From contig NC_049566.1 in NCBI RefSeq assembly GCF_013368755.1, forward strand, positions 1,612,001-1,676,000: a stretch of 64,000 nt of DNA, given 5' to 3'. This document shows positions 35,601 to 47,393 of this stretch, piece after piece. The notes beneath the pieces are model-generated. The model was given only the letters and a program-made list of their open reading frames with translations, was not told the origin of the DNA and did no database searches. This DNA comes from Talaromyces rugulosus (taxonomy: Eukaryota > Ascomycota > Eurotiomycetes > Eurotiales > Trichocomaceae). Numbering within the stretch: the stretch's first letter is position 1; each line of letters starts with the position of its first letter. Both the position numbers and the translations under genes were made by a program.

Positions 35601-35919
35601 AACGTGAACAAAGATATAATTATTGCTACTACTCTACATCGCGATGAATATAAAAATTAGTCGAAACAAATATCCCATCCCGCGTTTCTTCTCCCTTGGA
35701 GAAGCTGGACTTGCACACCAACTCGATACTGCTCATCGAACCATCCTGCCGACCTCCTCCTCCTCTCATAGGATGAGAGGGACTGGAAAGATGACCGTAG
35801 TATGTCCGAGGACACTGTGGCCCTTGAACCGGGCATGGCGCGCAAGGCCCTCTTGTCCGAGCGAGTTCGTCGTCCAGAGTTTGAACAAGACCCTCCTGCG
35901 TGGAACCTGTCATGTCTAC

Positions 35920-36990
35920 TGCGTCTTCTCAGGGTGCGATCCCACCGTACGCCAGATGACAGTGGAACTGACACGCAGCCTGAAACCATACAAAGCTCAA
36001 CACTTTATTCGCGCTGGCTACGGATTGACCGAGTCGTGCGTTGACATGGTCTGAGATCTGGTTGACCATCCTGTGGATGGCGGCCTTCTCCATGAGGATT
36101 CTTCCGGTTAGTTTCTTTCATGTGGTCTGCTCATTCCCGGAGTGCAGATGCGCGTGCTGCGTGATACTGACGGAAAAGAGGCTGCTGTAAACGAAGAAGA
36201 CATGCTGCAGCTACATGGCCCGGCCATGTTCAACAAGTACTACGATGGCGACCCGGAAGCCACGGCCGATGGTTGGTTCATTACCGGGGACAGCGCCTAT
36301 CTCGACGAGCAGCCAGCTTTACATCACTGGGCGCACCATGGACACGCTGCTCGCCTACAGGCCCATCGCCAGGCTCAGCGCCAGCCGCCCACCTCCGACA
36401 TGGAACAGACCAGGAAGCTACTGGCGCCGAGGTCCGGTTTTTGGGTGCGTTGGATGGGCCACCGAATATCGCCCCGCTGGTTGGGCACCTGACCTGGACA
36501 GAGGCGTTGGTGATTATTGGGTATTTCTACAAGCTGATTCCGGAGAGCAGGTGTGTCGTGCTCATGCCAGAAATGAGGGAGAGGCCGGTCGAGGTGGCGT
36601 TGAATGTCAACTAGTGGTTCTTGGTGAAGCGGATCAGCAGAGGTTCCAGGTACTGGGGCTAGAGAGGGTAGAGTTGACGCATGTGACGGACGTCACTCAT
36701 GGGTCTTGCAAAGCAGCAGGCGCGTTTATGCCCAGTGGCCAGATGAACTGTGTCGTTGATGTTTTTTGGCGTCGAGCCGTCGTTGACGGTAACGGATCAG
36801 AAGGAGGTATGGCATAGGGATTACTTGGGACAGTGGAAGACGTTGAGTAAACAAGGGATGGCACTGCATCAGTGCGAAGGACGGCATGCGGTTATGCTGG
36901 GACAAGAGTTTGTTGGTTCTTTAGGTTTGATTTTGAGGAGGGTTTTATCTGAGAGAGGGGTGCTGTTCATACAAGATTCTAATGTTACTC
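35920..36990 (+). pseudogene. NRPS-like (adenylation + thioesterase) pseudogene
   Basis: Scattered remains of an adenylate-forming enzyme. GYGLTESC near 36020 matches the A5 region of AMP-binding enzymes. GPAMFNKYYDGDPEATADGW followed by TGDSAYLDE (36222-36310) matches the A7/A8 region. Then, in other frames, PLVGHLTWTEALVIIGYFYK and a tail with LSKQGMALHQCEGRHAVMLG (about 36850-36910) look like the C-terminal thioesterase of A-T-TE enzymes. Stops and frameshifts separate the pieces, and the N-terminal half of the adenylation domain and the carrier domain are missing or unrecognisable. A CoA ligase fused by decay to a hydrolase is the alternative reading. Confidence 0.65.
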
Positions 36991-37898
36991 TATTATCAGT
37001 TGACGGACCTACCTGCTAAGCACGGTGTATGGTATGAGTAATTCCGCTGCAATTATGACTGGTTTCTTGGGTAAATTTCTTGCTCATGGTCTCTTGAAGA
37101 CTCATCAAATGTTGCCACCAAGTGCTATCTTAGTAAAAATACCCCGCCTGTGTGGAGGGAAGCTTTCATTGGCTAGTAGAAAAGAACACAATCAAGCTTA
37201 TCATTTTTTATCATTGGTCTCTAGTTGTGTGCATTTTACATTGTGTTCGTGTGTTCGTGTGTTCGTGTGTCCAGTGGAGGCGGAAATGAGTCTCTGTTGT
37301 ATATTAGGCTGCGCTTATTTAATAGCTCATGTGAAACAGTGGCTGATGAAGAAATATAATATCATTTATAAAGCACCTATGCCCCAGTTTCCATGTTATA
37401 ATGCTTCAGGGGGTGCCGATTTCTTTTTTCTCGCTAGGTTTTTTATCAGAGAGCATGCAGTTTTACTAGGAAGTGATATGTGAAATTTCTTAGACCCAAG
37501 CTACGGCCTTCCAACTTAATGTATTCGCGTTACAGTCCGAAAATTAATGATTCAAGGTACCCAGAGGGGATGTGTAACAAGACTTCGTCATGATAAAGAC
37601 TCATAAATCACCACCTCAATTTTGACTCATAAGTAGCCCGGCCTGTCTGACAGGCATCGATTTTTTGTCATAATTATAGTTCTTCAATCTTCTTTTTCCT
37701 TTTCTTTTTTCTTTTTAGAAAACTCAGTATTAATGTATCCATCAATATGGTACATATTTCGTACAGAGCGCTGAGCTTGTAGGTACCCCCTCCCCTGCCT
37801 TTTACTTCTATACTGCTACGGGATATCCTAACGAGGCTACTTGATAAGGATTTTGAATAAATAAAATCATTTTTTCCACAGAAATCCACGCCGCAAAC
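36991..37898. other. intergenic region with 8-bp tandem repeat
   Basis: About 900 bp 3' of the decayed locus. Contains three tandem copies of GTGTTCGT (about 37243-37266). The plus frame 37025-37483 is open but shows no family, and its composition looks non-coding. Confidence 0.45.
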
Positions 37899-38414
37899 AT
37901 GCTGGAAGACACCCCGCCGAAATGTCGAAAGATAATATACGTGTACAAATGCGGACTTATCAACCCGGCGCCCGCCATGGAACGATGCGTTCCACACCTT
38001 GATATCAAGAAATTGCCGTGTCCGCATCCTATCAGAAAAGTCAGATACCTTAATACTGACTGTCTCTGTACCAACAACAACGAATCTTGCCGCAGTGACC
38101 ATCAGCCTCAACCCCGCCAGAACAACGTTCAGCGGAAGGGATTCAAACATTACACTGATTACCTTCAGGCCAAATGGCAAGTACCAAACCACTGTCGCCA
38201 AGTCCTCTGCAATAACGAAAATTGTGGTCGTGTGCATTTTTACTCTTTGAAGTGCAAGAGGAAAGAGGAACGGCCTCGGTTGGATCAGTCTTGCTGTGGA
38301 CAGCGGGAATGGGTATTGGAGACAATCAATGAGCGCTGCAAGCATCCTGAATGTATGAGGGCTAAGGGCCAGGATAAATGGTGGTCCAGAATATGGGATG
38401 GGTTTTCTAATTAG
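37899..38414 (+). CDS. Cys-rich orphan protein (171 aa)
   Basis: Single-exon frame, ATG at 37899. Many regularly spaced Cys and His residues (RKIIYVYKCGLINPAPAMER, CLCTNNNESC, CNNENCGRVHFYSLKC, CCGQREWVLETINERC, CKHPEC) give a zinc-binding or disulfide-rich look. No signal peptide is visible, so metal binding is the more likely role for the cysteines. The pattern resembles small fungal proteins that begin with a Tyr-x-Cys-Gly segment and carry many cysteines, but I cannot name the family. A longer antisense frame (37674-38345) exists, but its low-complexity Lys end and lack of features make it the shadow. An upstream short exon is possible because a CAG acceptor precedes the ATG. Confidence 0.6.
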   Translation: MLEDTPPKCRKIIYVYKCGLINPAPAMERCVPHLDIKKLPCPHPIRKVRYLNTDCLCTNNNESCRSDHQPQPRQNNVQRKGFKHYTDYLQAKWQVPNHCRQVLCNNENCGRVHFYSLKCKRKEERPRLDQSCCGQREWVLETINERCKHPECMRAKGQDKWWSRIWDGFSN

Positions 38415-38557
38415 TGCTTAATGAATCTTGGCTAGTGGTAATCTCCTCTCTTATCGTGCATCACATTTATAATGATTGTCTTTGAGAGTACATAAAAAGT
38501 CCGGTCTCGCGTATTTTAAGAATCATTTTATATCAATTGATATCATATCTTTCCTTT

Positions 38558-39218
38558 TCACTTCAAAGTTTGGACCAAGAACCAGCTCCCCGCCACCGGC
38601 TCACCCAGCCCTGCTGCTCTAATGAATCCCTTGATTTCAAACCCCATACGCGCCTCTGGGTTCTTTCCCAGGTACTTATCAAACTCTGGCGGAAAGATAT
38701 AACGATCCGGCTGCTCAAATAAGATCTGTACGTATCGGTGTGCTGAATCACCCGGCGGAGGCGAGGGTGCAATGTACTTTGCCTTTTCCCGTTTGCTAAA
38801 ATGCTGCACGGATAACGCTCGGGTCTTTTTATCTTTGATAATGAAGTCGGGCTGGTACCAATGTAGCAACGGCACAGTTGTGTCATTTCGCGGCACGTCT
38901 AGATCGATCATGAGGACCAAGTACCTGGCACGATGACGGCCAAAGGGAGGAATCTCGGCTACAGATTTGAGATCAAGACGGGGCTTGTGGTTTGCCTCTA
39001 ATTTTTTTGAAGAATAATCATTAATATTGAACTTTAGCAGCCAAAATAGAAAAGATTAAAGAAGTACCGTATTTTGGGATCTTTGCTCCTGGGTGAACTC
39101 GTCCATTGTGTCCAAAGGATACACCGAGCCTTTCTTTCGTCGATGGCTCAAATTCTGGCGGTGTTTGAGCTAGCACCTGGTGAAAGAAAAATAAAAATAA
39201 GAGCACGATCCTGAGCAT
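38558..39218 (-). CDS. PEBP-like secreted protein without GPI tail
   Basis: Second PEBP-like gene. Exons 39068-39218 and 38558-38997 (70-nt intron), 196 residues. Signal peptide at residues 1-17 (IVLLFLFFFHQVLA). The core shows YLVLMIDLDVPRND, matching the DPD pocket region with Asp-Leu-Asp. LHWYQPDF follows, with the conserved His of the family, then HRYVQILFEQPDRYIFPPEF and GFEIKGFIRAAGLGEPVAGS. It lacks the Ser/Thr-rich linker and hydrophobic tail of the gene at 31951, so it is probably secreted free. The two copies flank the decayed metabolite locus and are on opposite strands; they are too diverged for a recent duplication. Confidence 0.87.
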
Positions 39219-39908
39219 GTTTAGACTTTTCTTTTTTTGTGAGATTGATGGTTTTAACTAGGAGCTGAATAGCCACAAAATCGTTCACTGGGCGGAAATC
39301 GAAATTGAATCTACATGTGTCATTTTAGAATAACAATTTGACACATTATGATAAGCGGAACATATTATGGTAATGCACAACAAACCTTAATAATACATGT
39401 ACGCTGTGGGTTGACGTCAGTATTTCCGCTTGCGGTAGCATACATTAATAGAGCATGTTAAAGTATAAACGAGTTAAAGTATTAAAGGAGAACAAATACA
39501 ACCGTCGTTATTGTTGTGAGCTATCGATATAATCACGCCTTTCAAATAAGATCAAATTCTTGGTGTAGTTTTACAATAAAATCGTAATTATTTGGAAGAT
39601 CGGGAAAGTATCTACAACTACACTTGCTATAGTGCCATTTGCGTTTGAACAACCCCGTATATACATGTAGCCAACATTGAATTCTTATCAACGACAAAGA
39701 AATACGTAACAATAGCCTTTTCGAACAAAGACCTACGGGATGAAGAGTATAAAACTTAATCCGGATAAGGAAGTGTTTCGGCACGACTGTGGGCCAATGA
39801 CGTTCTCAAGTTTACATATTTCGCTCGGCTGGTATTCTATCGATTTTTTTGTGCATCGGATCCAATGTATTCTCGCACATGTTCCAACTAAACTATAGTT
39901 TTCATGAT
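39219..39908. other. intergenic region, no gene seen
   Basis: 690 bp of AT-rich sequence between the PEBP-like start and the sedolisin stop. No frame with support. Confidence 0.5.
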
Positions 39909-42252
39909 CTAAGGAAGAGCCAAAAATAGCTCCTTCATCTTCGGGTAGTTGGGCGTGCCCAAACCAGTTGCCGGGTCCCATCTGTTCATGTGTGAGTTTG
40001 GATTTACAGAATAAACATGCATAAACGTACCCCTCAATAGCAGAGAATCCCTCAGAGCCGCAGCCAACATTGGTGCCATTCGTGATGTCGTTGAGGACGT
40101 GGGGATTGGCGTAAAGGACCGGGTTGACAAAACCAATTGGTCCTTTGCCAATGCTCAAGCGTTCCTCGTTAAGCTAGCAGAGATTCGTTAGCCTGTTTAT
40201 TATACGTTTCGAGACAGATAAAAAGTAAATAAAGCATACCAAAGTCAATACTGAGGCGAATAGGGGCGATGCCAGACTCGCGCCGAAGAAATGCACAAAC
40301 TTGCCGTCAAGGAAAGACGAGAAATAGGCACCATTGGCAGAAATATCAGGATAAGCACGGCCTATACTATTGAAAAGACCAGACGTCGTGTTCACATCGA
40401 CGGAGAGCTCGGCGTAGTACGGATATGAAAGGTCGGCAGTCGCAAAATATTTCTCGACCGCGAATTCCTGATACCAAGGGCGCAAGAAGTAATTAGAGAA
40501 GCCACCAGAGCTAGAAAAGTTTGCTGCAGTGCCGCCAAGGTCAACGTGCATGACACTTTCCGTATCCTGAACCGATTGACCGTTGTACAGCATGGTTCCA
40601 CCGACCGAGGTCACATAGGGGCAGTTTGAAGGATACTGTGGGTTAAAGATCTTGCCTTCTGGTCCCAAGCAGCCGTTTTCTGCGCCGTCATTCGCAAACG
40701 AGGCTACACCGTAATCACCGGAAGCAAACAGAATGGAGTGGCCCTGCAGACCCAGTTTCAAAAACTCGTTACACTTTATCATCTGTCAGTTTTCTTCCAT
40801 ATTTCTTCAATAACCTCCCCTAAATGAACGTACCTGACGTTGGGTGTACTTTAAGGGAAGATCAGCCTCGGCCTGGCCGTATGAGGCACTGATTACATTG
40901 GTGGGTTTGTACACGCCGCACTGCAGCTTGCCCTTGTATCCGCCTGCAGCAGGGTTAGGGTAGATGGGGTCGATGCTGAGGTCGTCCCCCTTTTCGCCGT
41001 AGGCTGCGTAGGTGCAGTACGAGCCGTCCAGGGCGTCAAGGAAGGTGTTGAAGAGATTGGTGGTGGCTATTTCCTCGGGCTCGTAAACCTGGTCGTCGAC
41101 TTGGTACAAGGTGACAGTTTGCGGGTAGATCAAAGAGAACCTGAAAATGGTCAGCATTTGGACGAGTTTTTGTTGAAATCGCTACTCACGCCATCTCAAT
41201 ATCAATATTAGACTCGCCCTGGTTGAGCGAGCTATACGAAGGCACAGAGAAGTTGGCTCCGTCAATTAGCGCCGGGGTCGGGTACGTTCCCTCGGGCACC
41301 GCCGGATTGACATTCTTCCAGTACAGGTCCAAGTCAGACTTGGAAAAGTAGTCGCCCTGTTCATACAAACCAAGAGAGTTGTCTTTGTGCGGGTTCTTCA
41401 AGGTCTTGGGAATACCGTACAGCTCCTTGATGCACGTTGGGGTCATGTTGAAACTACATGTCTGCACGTCAGCGGCCAGACCCTGAGGTGCAGCCCAACC
41501 CTCTGGCAATTCCAAGTTTGCCTCGATGTACTTGGATGTGCGGACAGCCTCAGCGTGGCTTGCACGTTTCGTATAATCATGGGTCTTGTGCTTGACAACC
41601 TGGGTGAGCTTGACACCTGGGGTGATGTAATCAATATGCGCGGCCAAGTGCTCGGGCACATGGTACTTGTCGCAGCCGACACGGATCTTGTCGCTCTGAG
41701 CATGCTCGTGCTCATGGTACTCGGCCTGCAAGAGTCGTTCGACTTCTTCCGTGGTAGCGTCAAAGGCGAGCCAGCCCTTGTTGTCGGAACGGACAACACG
41801 GTGGCCCTCAATTCCGGCAGTCGTGAGCCACTCTCTGACAGCATCGACGTGCTTTTCCGGAGGCGCAAACATGTCATGGACATCGTCGGAAGCCCAGTAC
41901 TTTCCATAGTTGGCTGATTCTGGGTTCGAGCTATGACTTCTTAGCACCGACTGGCTTTCATCTATGACCTCCAATGCAAACCTACATGTCCACTTTACAT
42001 TCAATGGTCAGCACAACGGTTCCAGACACTAGCAACAAGTAACTCACTGAGGAATTCCTCTCCCTTCTCCAGATTTGTCTGACTCAAGCCAATGCGAACA
42101 GGCAGGATAGCTGAGGGCTCAATGCGAGCGCTTTTGATCCAGTCAGCCGAGGGCTTCTCGCGCATTTCGTGCACGACATGCTTCGGTTGCGACGGAGCGG
42201 CATTGGATAGAGCAGCCAACGCGGACAGAACCGCGATGTGGACGACGACCAT
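39909..42252 (-). CDS. sedolisin-family tripeptidyl peptidase (S53)
   Basis: Secreted acidic serine-carboxyl peptidase with pro-domain. Six exons: 42048-42252, 41190-41961, 40834-41140, 40240-40782, 40031-40173 and 39909-39981; about 680 residues. The first junction is the least certain, since several acceptors fit. ATG at 42252 gives a signal peptide (MVVVHIAVLSALAALSNAA). The pro-kumamolisin activation domain includes SANYGKYW. The catalytic Glu and Asp are seen in GESNIDIEMAFS, the oxyanion Asp in FASGDYGV, and the catalytic Ser in FFGASLASPLFAS, where Ala replaces the Thr of the usual Gly-Thr-Ser. SSGGFSNYF and the Ca-site end WDPATGLGTPNYP are also present. Likely extracellular protein digestion. 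Confidence 0.93.
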
Positions 42253-43065
42253 TTTGACCACAGCACACACGAGTCACTACACAGGTCGTTTTGAAAAGGG
42301 AACCAACATGAATCGACGAGAGACGAATTGCCGGGTTATATGGTGTGTTGCTCGCGAGCATCGCGCAAGCCCAACCGCGTTCCTGGCTGGGAATCCACCA
42401 ATCATGCCGGGCAAGATAAGTGAAGCGCTTATCGCGAGCTGAAGCTAGCGAAGCTTCATCCCTTGAGGAGGTTACATGGCGTCAAGCCCCAATTTGGTTG
42501 TTTCCTGCGCCGGGAATCGCCGCGCGGACAAAGCATCGAGGATCATGCCTTCAGAGCGCATGCTGAAGAAGAGTAGCGCGAAGAGAGTGAAGATGGACGA
42601 AAGTGAAGCATCAACAACAACAACAACAGTGACAGAGAGACGAGACAAAAAAAGGCAGGATCGACGCAGTAGTCGCATCACCTGCCGTTATGGGCTAGCG
42701 CAAGGATTTTTTCTAGAATGCTAAACTTAGATTTCTATTGGCTGGCTTTAGTGGGGACTGCGGGTCTAACGCAGATCACCTTCCTGTTCCTGACTAGTGG
42801 TCCCCGTATTGACGTGTCTGTGTCCTGATTGGCTGGCTTATCTCCGCAACTATATATACATTGTAGAAATGAGAGAAACAATTACTATGAACAAGAAGGA
42901 TAGGAAAATATACAGAGAAGATGAAAAAAAAAAAAAAAGGCTGGATCAACCAGAAATATCCGATATTACAAACACCGAACCAATGCCAACGCCCATCCAA
43001 TAACTAAAAGTCACAACACAACATTCAATCGTCATCGTACTAGCCTACTAGGGTCTCAGGGCGCT
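42253..43065. other. intergenic region, no gene seen
   Basis: 813 bp holding the sedolisin promoter and the 3' flank of the regulator. Includes a CAA trinucleotide run near 42610 and an A-run near 42926-42939. No supported frame. Confidence 0.5.
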
Positions 43066-44390
43066 TCATGTACTAGCTTCTATAGTCTGGACGTTGCTCT
43101 CTATCGCTAGCTGGTCGCCCTGCGAATGGAAGACCTCGTCGATCGGCCACTGCACGGCCGACAGCCAGTCGGCATCTAGTAGGTTCAGCATAGCGCTGAG
43201 CATCCGCTTCGCCCAACCGTCCAGAAACCACGGTGACGGGATACGGTACATGCCAGCGCACCAGTGGCAGAATATCACCAGCGCCATTGGATCCTTGCTG
43301 CGTAGCAAGGTGAGGAATTCGGGGGCGACCCCGGCGGGCCACCACAGGACAAGCAGCCATGTTGTCGGCAGTTGGGCCGCCAGGATGGAGTACCAGAAGC
43401 GCAGCACGGTGATGGCCTGGGCGCATTTCTGGCGATCTTCTTCGCGGCGGACTCCAAAGCCCGAGGTCTCGTTGAGCTGCCGCAGATGGGATAAAGCAAT
43501 TTCGTGGTTTTCGTCCAGGGCTTCGAAGCGGAGGTGTTTACGGTGGGTAAAGAGCTCCTTCAGCTTACTCTGTTGGAGATGTGGACCGAGCTGGTCAATG
43601 AGCGACCAAGTGCCGCGCAGAGCCGAAATGGCATTATATGCATCGGCCACAGGTAGTCCGTTAGTCATCGGGGCGGCGCCAGGCACACACGATATGCCCA
43701 GCTGAAACATGAGAACCATGAGCGAGAAGGAGAGGATGGTTACGCAGTTTTCCGGGTTCATTTCTTGCACGGCTTTGGGAAAAGCGACGACGGCGCTGCG
43801 ATAGTTTTTGAAAGCGGCGGTGTAGTAGTCCTTAGGGTTAGGGGGATTCAGGTAGCAGATGTGTAGCGCTGATATTGCCATGGTGCAATGGTCGATCCAT
43901 GAATTGTGCTCCGACTGCATCGGCACTTCGCCCTTCCAGATCAGCTGTACACGCCGCGGGTCTTCCTTTAAAAGAGCTAGCGTGGATCCGGTTGACTGCT
44001 GGTACTGCCATCGTAGCTCTGACTGTTGGATGTCCAATGCTGGCCAGACGGACGGCTCCATCCATCGCAGCTCTGAGGATTTTCTCCTGCTGCTGCCGCG
44101 TTCATTTTGAGCCAGCGATAGACTGTCGCTCTCGCCAGCAACCTTTCCGTCACTATCCTGGCATTCCTCGTCGTCATTTTCCTCGTCGTTTTTGAATTGA
44201 AAACTACAATCTTCCCCCCTTCGTTTGCAGTGGTGGCACTGGGGAGCTTGCAGATTGCACTGTCGATCGTCAGCATCTTTCCTACCTCAAACTATGCTCG
44301 GGTCGCATCAAAGCACACCTTCACGCGCCGCTTTTTGCAGTTGGTGCATCCATTGCGGGTTTTGGTGTGGAACCTGCGCGAGTTCCCCAT
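43066..44390 (-). CDS. Zn2Cys6 transcription factor
   Basis: Nuclear regulator. Exons 44319-44390 and 43066-44259 with a 59-nt intron placed inside the zinc cluster; 421 residues. Cys at 15, 18, 25, 32, 35 and 42 (CTNCKKRRVKC...CHHCKRRGEDC); the intron lies just before the third Cys. An acidic linker follows, then a shorter effector region of the kind seen in sterol-regulator-like (UPC2-like) and related fungal factors (SEHNSWIDHCTMAISALHIC, AVQEMNPENCVTILSFSLMV). The usual middle homology region is reduced. The neighbouring sedolisin and phosphatase are possible targets only by position. Confidence 0.9.
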
Positions 44391-45524
44391 AGCGAAAGGA
44401 CAGTTAAATGTGAATTATGGTGTTGTTGGTTTTGTTAGAAGATCATCGATATGGAACCCCGGGGAGGAGAGGGGTTGTTTTTTTGGCCCTTTTATCGAAA
44501 TATCCTTCCGATGTTGGATTTCCGGTTTCAGTCAACGCAAGTTGTCGCAGTCAGCCAGCTACAGGCACGAGGCATGCTCAGACAGGCGAGGCGATAAGAG
44601 GTGGTGAGTGATGAATGATTGCAGCCTTGCGCGGTCATCGAGCTGTTGGGGTTTGGTGCCTGGCTCTTTTATTTATTTCTTTCTGTTCTTCCCCTCGAAG
44701 CTGCTCGACGCATGGGGCCGTGAAAACCAGGCACAAAAGCTTGTCACGACGATGTATTTACGCCCTCGCCAACGGAAAATGTAGCGAGTGAGGGAAGAGA
44801 AAAAATTAAGGAAGAGGTCGATCCCGCCCGCCGTGATATCGTCGTTGGGGGCTAGCGGCGTCTGGGCTAGACTAGCAACAGGCCTCCTCGTGGCTAGCGC
44901 GCACCACGCAGGATCTCGTAATGTCCAGTGGCCACCCTGCCTTGTGTGATATGCACCTGGTGCAGGTCGCGGAGTCATCGACTATTGAAAAATTGAAAAC
45001 CTGTTGGAATTGAGGGCGGCGTGGGTATCGGGTATCGGTCAAAATGTGACCCTTTTGGTCCCAGCAGGAAAAGACGCACTAAGAATATGAATGGAAACCC
45101 ATGCTAATTTCAAAGTACTACTACTACCAATACTAACATTGATGTTAACATTCAATGTAAGCGTGCTAGAATTTAAGCTTATCTCGAGAAGGAATGGCAC
45201 TAGGTGCAGGGACAAGAATGTGATGGGGAAAAAAAAGGGTCCTCTGTCAGCGAGCTTTTCTTCCTAGTACTACGTATTCGCCACTGGCCGGCCCCTCTGG
45301 TATAATCACCGATCAGTATCTGGCACAGCTAGCGTCTCACGATCCGAATTTGTCATGAATCAGCGCGTGCCAGTGGGAGGCCGGCGCTTGAGCCGAATGG
45401 ATCTGACTCATCTTCTTGCTACATAGGTAAAACGGAGGTGCATTATTGTTATTATTTATTCACATTCTCTATTTTTAGTTGTAGAGATCGACACAAACGT
45501 TATAAGCCCATTTTGGTTCCGTGT
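44391..45524. other. intergenic region, no gene seen
   Basis: 1.1 kb between the regulator start and the phosphatase stop. Frames on either strand (44197-44607 plus overlaps the regulator; 44673-44978 minus) have no family features. Confidence 0.5.
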
Positions 45525-46207
45525 TTAGTTGTCCAGACCCGCGCAGTTCTCGCTGGTCTGCGCTGTGATGTTGTCGTACGGAGACGGGTCCGTCCAGATG
45601 ATGTTGTAGCTATTGTGCTGCTAGTCAGTACGGAGAAACAGCAAGGTCGCCAAAAGCAAAAGAGGCATTCGTACCTGTCATCAGGATAGTCGGGAGCATC
45701 GTCATAACCGAGTTTATCCACAATGTCGGTCAACGCCTTGTGCTCCCAGCAGATCAAAATGTTGCCTTCACCGTCGTAATCTTTAACGGCATCCTTGACA
45801 CACTTCGGGTCATCACGGTCGCAAGAGGTGTCAACAGTCAGCCCGAGATCCTCGGCGAGGGGCTCGACAGTCTCGTAGGGGCGGTCCCGGGAGCCATCTT
45901 CCAAATCAAACTAATCAGCACGGAGTATCCGGCACACCAATACAGCGAGCGAGCGAGCAAATTATTGGAAAATGGGAAAAGGCTTACCTGACTTGTAGGC
46001 CTGGGCCAGGATGTACCCAATATTGTACTGGGACGAAGCACCAAAGACGCTGCGCAGACACTGGGCGCGCTGGGCGCCGACTGAGCTGAGACCGGGGTCG
46101 CCATCGTCAGGCTTTTCACCATGGCGGATCAAGTAGACGGTCGGGTCTGCCAGCGAGGCAGATCCGAAAAGAGCGAGCGACAGGGCGGTAGTGAGGAGGA
46201 GCTTCAT
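45525..46207 (-). CDS. secreted histidine phosphatase-superfamily protein
   Basis: Small phosphoglycerate-mutase-like (histidine phosphatase) enzyme. Exons 45988-46207, 45675-45897 and 45525-45609; introns 90 and 65 nt; 175 residues. Signal peptide at residues 1-20 (LLLTTALSLALFGSASLA). The catalytic RHG motif is present as YLIRHGEKPDD (His near residue 29). The second conserved His lies in ILICWEHKALTDI. The short, Cys-containing C-terminus and the signal peptide fit a family of secreted fungal phosphatases. The substrate is unknown; a role in phosphate release outside the cell is plausible. Confidence 0.9.
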
Positions 46208-47393
46208 CTTGCCTTTTCGTCTTCTTCTTTCCCCTTTATTTATCTTGCAGTCGAAGGAAGATTGATGGACTGCGGACTTCTTGTCTTGTTTATATCGTGC
46301 TTACTTGACGGCCCCGAACAACGGACAGACCGCAACGTGCCCCCTCCCCCACGGGCGTATTGACGAGTCGATCAATCATCTTGCCCATCGTCATCTCGAA
46401 CACGGTGTTGTCCAGAGTCAGATGTAACCCGGTGAACGCCGGCAGATGATTGCCGGTGGTCTAACCCATTTGGGCTCGTCAGCTGTTGCGCTAGACTGAT
46501 TCAGATCTAGCACTCTGAAACACGCCGATCGCACGTGAAGCCGCACGATGACCACATTGGCAGGTCTCGAGATACAAACTCGTGAGATGCAGAAATAAGA
46601 GTGCGATTGGCGCCTGAGCTTGCTGTTCCTGCGTCCGCCGCGCGTCTTCATGCGAGTCGTTTGTCTGATCTCTGTTCCCGATTTTAGCATCGTCCTGCGA
46701 GTCATTTTTGCTCTGCATGAGATTTGGTCAGTCTTTGATCGATTGATGTTGGGCTATTTAGGGCTCGGGCTCGGGCTATTTATGCAAAAGCAACTGCGAT
46801 TTATGTCCAGTGAATAGAGATATGCACGGCTTTCTCAAAACTAAATAAACATCTCAGTTATTCTGCTACTGTCGTGTTCAATGGGTTCAGATCAATTGAT
46901 GTCGCTCAGCGGGAGGAATATGATATTGAAGTTGTGAGCATATCCATTATTATTCAAAGGAGCCTCATTTTTAGAAAGGGAAGATTCTACTTTAAAGTCG
47001 TCCATCCATTCGGGCTCGTACACTAAAAATAGGCTTCTTTGACCATCCAATCATCGCCCGTGTTGATAGCTTAGATCGGCATCAAATTACCTCTTTTGTG
47101 ACTAGCGCCAAGATAATCACGCTTTCATTGGTGAATATGGGTTTAGAGCACAATGGGGTCAACCTAAAATTGTCAACGTCGCAATGGATGACTCTATTCA
47201 CAAATTATCCCAAAGCTTGATCAGTGATGACCTTATTATTCATCCAATGGGTACAACAAGCCTCCGCAACCATATCTTGAATAAGCATAGTCAGGATTCA
47301 GCCGCTCAGCTTACCCGTGCAACCGCCAATGTTAAAAGGACGTTGACGCGCGCAAATCTAGCGTGTGTTCTTATTTAGTATACACCCATTGCC
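46208..47393. other. intergenic region, no gene seen
   Basis: 1.2 kb divergent promoter region between the phosphatase (-) and the arabinofuranosidase (+). A short frame at 47184-47378 ends just before the hydrolase start and has no features. Confidence 0.5.

Noticed and set aside
37025..37483. 152-codon plus frame after the adenylation pseudogene
   Set aside because: Runs through an 8-bp tandem repeat and AT-rich DNA; no domain or splice support.
37674..38345. 223-codon minus frame opposite the Cys-rich orphan
   Set aside because: Ends in a Lys-rich low-complexity run and lacks features; the plus-strand Cys/His pattern is more protein-like.
41387..41917. 176-codon plus frame inside the sedolisin gene
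   Set aside because: Shadow of the well-supported sedolisin exon on the opposite strand.
43094..43705. 203-codon plus frame inside the Zn2Cys6 gene
   Set aside because: Antisense shadow of the regulator exon.
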